Of a stretch of 28,887 nt of DNA, positions 25,642 through 28,887 are shown in pieces. Below the pieces are notes generated by a model that ran no database searches, was not told where the DNA came from, and was given only the letters and a program-made list of their open reading frames with translations. The position numbers and the translations under genes are program-made. This DNA is from Lachnospiraceae bacterium (lineage in GTDB: Bacteria > Bacillota_A > Clostridia > Lachnospirales > Lachnospiraceae). Each line of letters opens with the position of its first letter. Positions within the stretch are counted from its first letter, which is position 1. Location: assembly GCA_017542725.1 (NCBI GenBank), contig JAFXWR010000189.1, positions 1 through 28,887 of the forward strand, in the 5' to 3' direction.

Positions 25642-26661
25642 ATGGCAGTAAAAGTAGCATTAAATGGTTTTGGAAGAATTGGTAGACTTGCATTTCGTCA
25701 AATGTTTGACGATAAGGATTTTGAAGTAGTGGCAATCAATGATTTAACAGAGCCACAGACATTAGCACATTTGTTAAAGTATGATTCTACTCAAGGTAGA
25801 TATAAATATGCTGATGAAGTTAGTTTTGGTGAAGACTCAATCACTGTAAAAGGAAAAACTATTAAGATTTACAAAGAGAAGGATGCAAATAATCTCCCAT
25901 GGGGAAAACTTGATGTAGATGTTGTATTTGAATGTACAGGTGTATATGCAAGTAAAGAAAAGTCAATGGCGCACATCAATGCTGGAGCAAAACACGTAGT
26001 TATAAATGCACCAGCAGGAAATGATTTAAAGACTATTGTCTATAATGTAAATCATACAATTCTCGATAAGAATGATCAAATTATATCAGCAGCATCTTGT
26101 ACAACTAATTGTCTTGCACCTATGGCTAAAGCTCTCAATGACGCTTATCCAATTAAGTCAGGAATAATGTCGACAATACATGCATATACTCCAGATCAAA
26201 TGCTCCTTGATGGACCACATAAGAAAGGCGATCTCCGTCGTTCTCGTGCAGCTGCTTTGAGTATTGTTCCAAATTCAACTGGTGCTGCAAAGGCAATCGG
26301 TCTTGTAATACCAGAATTAAATGGAAAATTGATAGGTTCTGCTCAAAGAGTACCAACTCCAGCAGGATCAACAACTATGCTTTTTGCAGTAGTTGAAGGA
26401 AAAGATATTACTAAAGAAAAGATAAATGAAGTTATGAAGAAAGCTTCAAATGAAAGTTTCGGATATACAACAGATGAACTTGTATCAAGCGATATCGTTG
26501 GTATGACATATGGATCACTTTTTGATGCTACTCAAACTATGATCAATAAAGTTGACGATAATCTATATGAAGTTTGTGTAGTTTCATGGTATGACAATGA
26601 AAACTCATATACTTCTCAAATGATAAGAACTGGAAAATATTTTGCAAGTCTTATAAAATAA
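25642..26661 (+). CDS. gap: Type I glyceraldehyde-3-phosphate dehydrogenase
   Basis: A 339-residue glycolytic GAPDH that oxidises glyceraldehyde-3-phosphate with NAD. The Rossmann start is [16 protein letters not shown] with NDL at the end of the second strand. The catalytic Cys is in [17 protein letters not shown] with a downstream His in [10 protein letters not shown]. The remainder shows [32 protein letters not shown] and the C-terminal [17 protein letters not shown]. Length is normal. A strong TGGAGGG precedes the start. It lies 11 bases before pgk, forming the usual glycolytic pair. Confidence 0.98.
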   Translation: MAVKVALNGFGRIGRLAFRQMFDDKDFEVVAINDLTEPQTLAHLLKYDSTQGRYKYADEVSFGEDSITVKGKTIKIYKEKDANNLPWGKLDVDVVFECTGVYASKEKSMAHINAGAKHVVINAPAGNDLKTIVYNVNHTILDKNDQIISAASCTTNCLAPMAKALNDAYPIKSGIMSTIHAYTPDQMLLDGPHKKGDLRRSRAAALSIVPNSTGAAKAIGLVIPELNGKLIGSAQRVPTPAGSTTMLFAVVEGKDITKEKINEVMKKASNESFGYTTDELVSSDIVGMTYGSLFDATQTMINKVDDNLYEVCVVSWYDNENSYTSQMIRTGKYFASLIK

Positions 26662-26671
26662 GGAGAATAGT

Positions 26672-27886
26672 ATGGCAAAGAATAAGTTCAACAAGAAAAC
26701 AATTGAGGATGTAAAGAATTTTAAAGGGAAAAGGGTTCTTTTAAGATGTGATTTAAATGTTCCAATCCATGATGGAAAAATCACTGATGATCAAAGAATA
26801 AAGGCGTCAATCCCTACCATCAAATATCTTGCAACTAATGGTGCAAGAGTAATAATTTGCTCACACCTTGGTAAACCTGAAAAGCACCAGGATATTGAAC
26901 CAGTATGTAAGGCATTATCAAAAGCTCTTAAGATGCCAATTAAATTTATTGGAAGCGATAGAGTGGTTGATGAGAAAGTAAAAGCAGAAGCTGATAACAT
27001 GAAAGATGGACAAATTGCTATGCTACAAAACACAAGATGGAGAGATGAAGAAAGCAAGAATGATGATAACTTCTCAAAAGAACTTGCTTCACTTTGCGAT
27101 ATATTTGTTGGTGATGCATTTGGAACTTGCCATAGAGCTCATTGCTCTAACTATGGGGTTACCAAGTTTGTGGATTTGTCTGTAGGTGGATACCTTATAA
27201 AGGCAGAGCTTGATAAACTTTGTAACTATATAGATAATCCTAAGAGACCATTTTTGACTATACTCGGTGGCTCTAAGATTGCTGATAAGTTAAAAGTTAT
27301 AGACAAGGCACTTGATAGATCTGATGTAGTCATAGTTGCAGGTGGTATGTCTTATACATTTATGAAGGGATTTGGATATGAAATAGGAAAGTCGCTTTTA
27401 GATGAGAGTAAGATTGACTACTGCATGGAGATGGTTGAAAAAGCAAAAAAACTAGGAAAAAAATTACTTCTTCCAGTTGACTGTATTAGTGCAGATCATT
27501 TCCCAGACCCGCTCACTGATCCAAGTATCAAAACTAAAGTTTTTGATATAGATAAACTTGATAAGAATTATTCTGGTTATGACGCAGGACCAAAAACTTG
27601 CAAACTCATAATGGAAGAAATTATGAAAGCAAAAACAATCCTTTGGAATGGACCTGTTGGACTTTTCGAAAATCAAAAATTTGCAGTTGGCACATATTGT
27701 ATTGCAAAATGTATGTCAATGAAAAAGGATGCTGTTACAATAGTTGGTGGTGGAGATTCTGCCTCAGCTGTTAACCAGTTTGGGCTTGCTTCAAAGATGA
27801 CTCACGTATCTACAGGTGGTGGTGCAACACTTGATTTCTTAAAAGGTGAACCACTTCCAGGAGTAGAGTGTCTCACAGATAAATAA
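26672..27886 (+). CDS. pgk: Phosphoglycerate kinase
   Basis: A 404-residue phosphoglycerate kinase that makes ATP from 1,3-bisphosphoglycerate. The N-domain carries VLLRCDLNVPIHDGKITDDQRI, CSHLGKP and LQNTRWRDEESKND. The C-domain has the nucleotide-binding LTILGGSKIADKLKVID, TILWNGPVGLFENQKFAVGT and TIVGGGDSASAVNQFG, ending in STGGGATLDFLKGEPLPGV. The gene is complete. GGAG lies before the start. A rho-independent terminator follows ten bases after the stop. Confidence 0.98.
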   Translation: MAKNKFNKKTIEDVKNFKGKRVLLRCDLNVPIHDGKITDDQRIKASIPTIKYLATNGARVIICSHLGKPEKHQDIEPVCKALSKALKMPIKFIGSDRVVDEKVKAEADNMKDGQIAMLQNTRWRDEESKNDDNFSKELASLCDIFVGDAFGTCHRAHCSNYGVTKFVDLSVGGYLIKAELDKLCNYIDNPKRPFLTILGGSKIADKLKVIDKALDRSDVVIVAGGMSYTFMKGFGYEIGKSLLDESKIDYCMEMVEKAKKLGKKLLLPVDCISADHFPDPLTDPSIKTKVFDIDKLDKNYSGYDAGPKTCKLIMEEIMKAKTILWNGPVGLFENQKFAVGTYCIAKCMSMKKDAVTIVGGGDSASAVNQFGLASKMTHVSTGGGATLDFLKGEPLPGVECLTDK

Positions 27887-27895
27887 TTAATAAGT

Positions 27896-27919
27896 AAAGG
27901 GGCTGAAGAGCCCCTTTTT
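27896..27919 (+). terminator. Intrinsic terminator after pgk
   Basis: A 9-bp stem (AAAGGGGCT with AGCCCCTTT) has a GAAG loop and a run of five T. It ends only about six bases before the lepA start codon, which leaves lepA no room for a Shine-Dalgarno site downstream of the hairpin. Confidence 0.88.
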
Positions 27920-27925
27920 ATAAAT

Positions 27926-28887
27926 ATGCAGAAGATTGATCAAAATAAAATAAGAAATTTTTCTATTATTGCCCACATTGACCACGGCAAAAGTACTTTG
28001 GCTGACAGAATACTTGAACTCACAGGAACTCTCACTGATAGAGAGATGAAAGAGCAAGTACTTGATAATATGGACATAGAGCGAGAAAGGGGAATTACAA
28101 TTAAATCACAGACTGTTCGTATCACCTATAAAGCAGATGATGGCGAAGAGTATGTGTTTAATTTGATTGATACACCAGGACATGTAGACTTTACTTATGA
28201 AGTAAGTAGGTCCCTTGCAGCATGTGAAGGAGCCCTTTTGGTGGTTGACGCAGCGCAAGGTATAGAAGCTCAAACTCTTGCAAATGTATATCTAGCACTT
28301 GATCATAATCTGGATATAGTGCCAGTCATCAACAAGATAGATCTTCCTTCTGCAGAACCAGATAGAGTTTGTAAAGAGATTGAAGATGTAATAGGTATAG
28401 ATTGTAGTATAGCACCTAAGATTTCTGCGAAGACTGGAAAGAATGTTCACGAGGTACTTGAAGCAATAGTAAAACACATACCTGCTCCAAACGGAAAAGA
28501 AGATGAGCCATTTCAAGCATTGATATTTGATTCTATATATGATTCTTACAAAGGAGTAATAGTATTTGTTAGAGTTTTTAATGGCACAGTCAAGAAGGGT
28601 ACTAAAATAAAAATGATGGCAACTGGTGCGACATTTGAAACTGTTGAAGTTGGCGTATTTGGTGCAGGAAAGTTTATATCATGTGACACCCTCTATCCTG
28701 GATATGTTGGATACATAACAGCTTCAATTAAAAGTATAAAAGATACTCGTGTCGGTGATACAGTGACAGAAGTCGGAAATGAAGCAAAGGCACTACCTGG
28801 TTATAAAAAAGTAACACCTATGGTGTACTGTGGTCTTTATCCAAGTGACGGACAGAAATATCCTGATCTTCGTGATGCACTTGAAAA
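27926..28887 (+). CDS. lepA: Elongation factor 4 (LepA), 3' end outside window
   Basis: The N-terminal 320 residues of the ribosome-associated GTPase LepA (EF4), which acts on translation and ribosome assembly. The GTPase motifs are G1 AHIDHGKST, the switch I segment [15 protein letters not shown]3 [11 protein letters not shown], and G4 [10 protein letters not shown]. The second domain begins with [22 protein letters not shown]. The frame is open to the last base of the window. The ATG at 27926 is the only start that leaves the family's N-terminus ([14 protein letters not shown]) intact, but it has no ribosome-binding site and lies directly behind the pgk terminator. Transcription could come by read-through. 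Confidence 0.95.
   Translation, partial: MQKIDQNKIRNFSIIAHIDHGKSTLADRILELTGTLTDREMKEQVLDNMDIERERGITIKSQTVRITYKADDGEEYVFNLIDTPGHVDFTYEVSRSLAACEGALLVVDAAQGIEAQTLANVYLALDHNLDIVPVINKIDLPSAEPDRVCKEIEDVIGIDCSIAPKISAKTGKNVHEVLEAIVKHIPAPNGKEDEPFQALIFDSIYDSYKGVIVFVRVFNGTVKKGTKIKMMATGATFETVEVGVFGAGKFISCDTLYPGYVGYITASIKSIKDTRVGDTVTEVGNEAKALPGYKKVTPMVYCGLYPSDGQKYPDLRDALE

Noticed and set aside
1702..28887. General reassignment of TGA (Trp or Gly) in the bacterium
   Set aside because: All other genes are free of in-frame TGA, Trp is encoded by TGG and Gly by GGN throughout, so only a site-specific event at ygfK is plausible.

Overview
The window joins two unrelated kinds of DNA at about position 1700. 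Positions 1 to ~1700 are very AT-rich. They encode the N-terminal part of a secreted, cysteine-rich CxxC-repeat protein of the type carried on the surface of anaerobic protists such as trichomonads, Entamoeba and diplomonads. From ~1702 to the end the DNA is bacterial: genes are dense, Shine-Dalgarno sites precede many starts, several genes overlap, and intrinsic terminators are present. Its gene content, AT-rich codon use and anaerobic purine metabolism suggest a Clostridia-type Firmicute, perhaps near Lachnospiraceae. The junction cuts the 5' third off a bacterial xdhA and also ends the protist reading frame, so I read it as a chimeric contig (gut or single-cell sample) rather than a biological fusion.

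The bacterial part from ~1.7 to 22 kb is a purine-degradation and salvage cluster that resembles the E. coli xdhABC / ygfK-ssnA-xdhD region. It holds xdhA (5' truncated), a MOSC-domain protein, xdhB, xdhC and ssnA. Five apparently unrelated genes follow (a lysine-rich unknown, a Pr6Pr-type membrane protein, an O6-alkylguanine-DNA methyltransferase, a D-Ala-D-Ala dipeptidase-like lipoprotein and a small lipoprotein). Then come ygfK, a fused Fe-S/molybdopterin hydroxylase of the selenium-dependent type, a dihydropyrimidinase/hydantoinase, an NCS2 purine permease, adenine deaminase, ridA and guanine deaminase. Together these would import purines, deaminate adenine and guanine, hydroxylate hypoxanthine and xanthine, and start opening rings, with YgfK as a likely electron-transfer partner.

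From 22 kb on there is a LysR regulator (minus strand), an Mrp-type iron-sulfur carrier ATPase overlapping a Na/phosphate cotransporter with a PhoU domain, gap and pgk, and the start of lepA, which runs off the window.

Three observations stand out. (1) ygfK is split by a single in-frame TGA at 10419-10421, exactly at the conserved HGCPP motif, and a stem-loop lies at a distance suitable for a bacterial SECIS. Selenocysteine recoding, a nonsense mutation and a base error are all open. (2) A dispersed GTAGGGGCGA...GCCCG repeat occurs only inside the purine cluster. It supplies the stop codon of three genes, sits against two ribosome-binding sites, and has one inverted copy inserted in frame in the hydantoinase gene, adding about 20 residues. 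(3) The protist frame has one in-frame TAA across which the cysteine periodicity continues.
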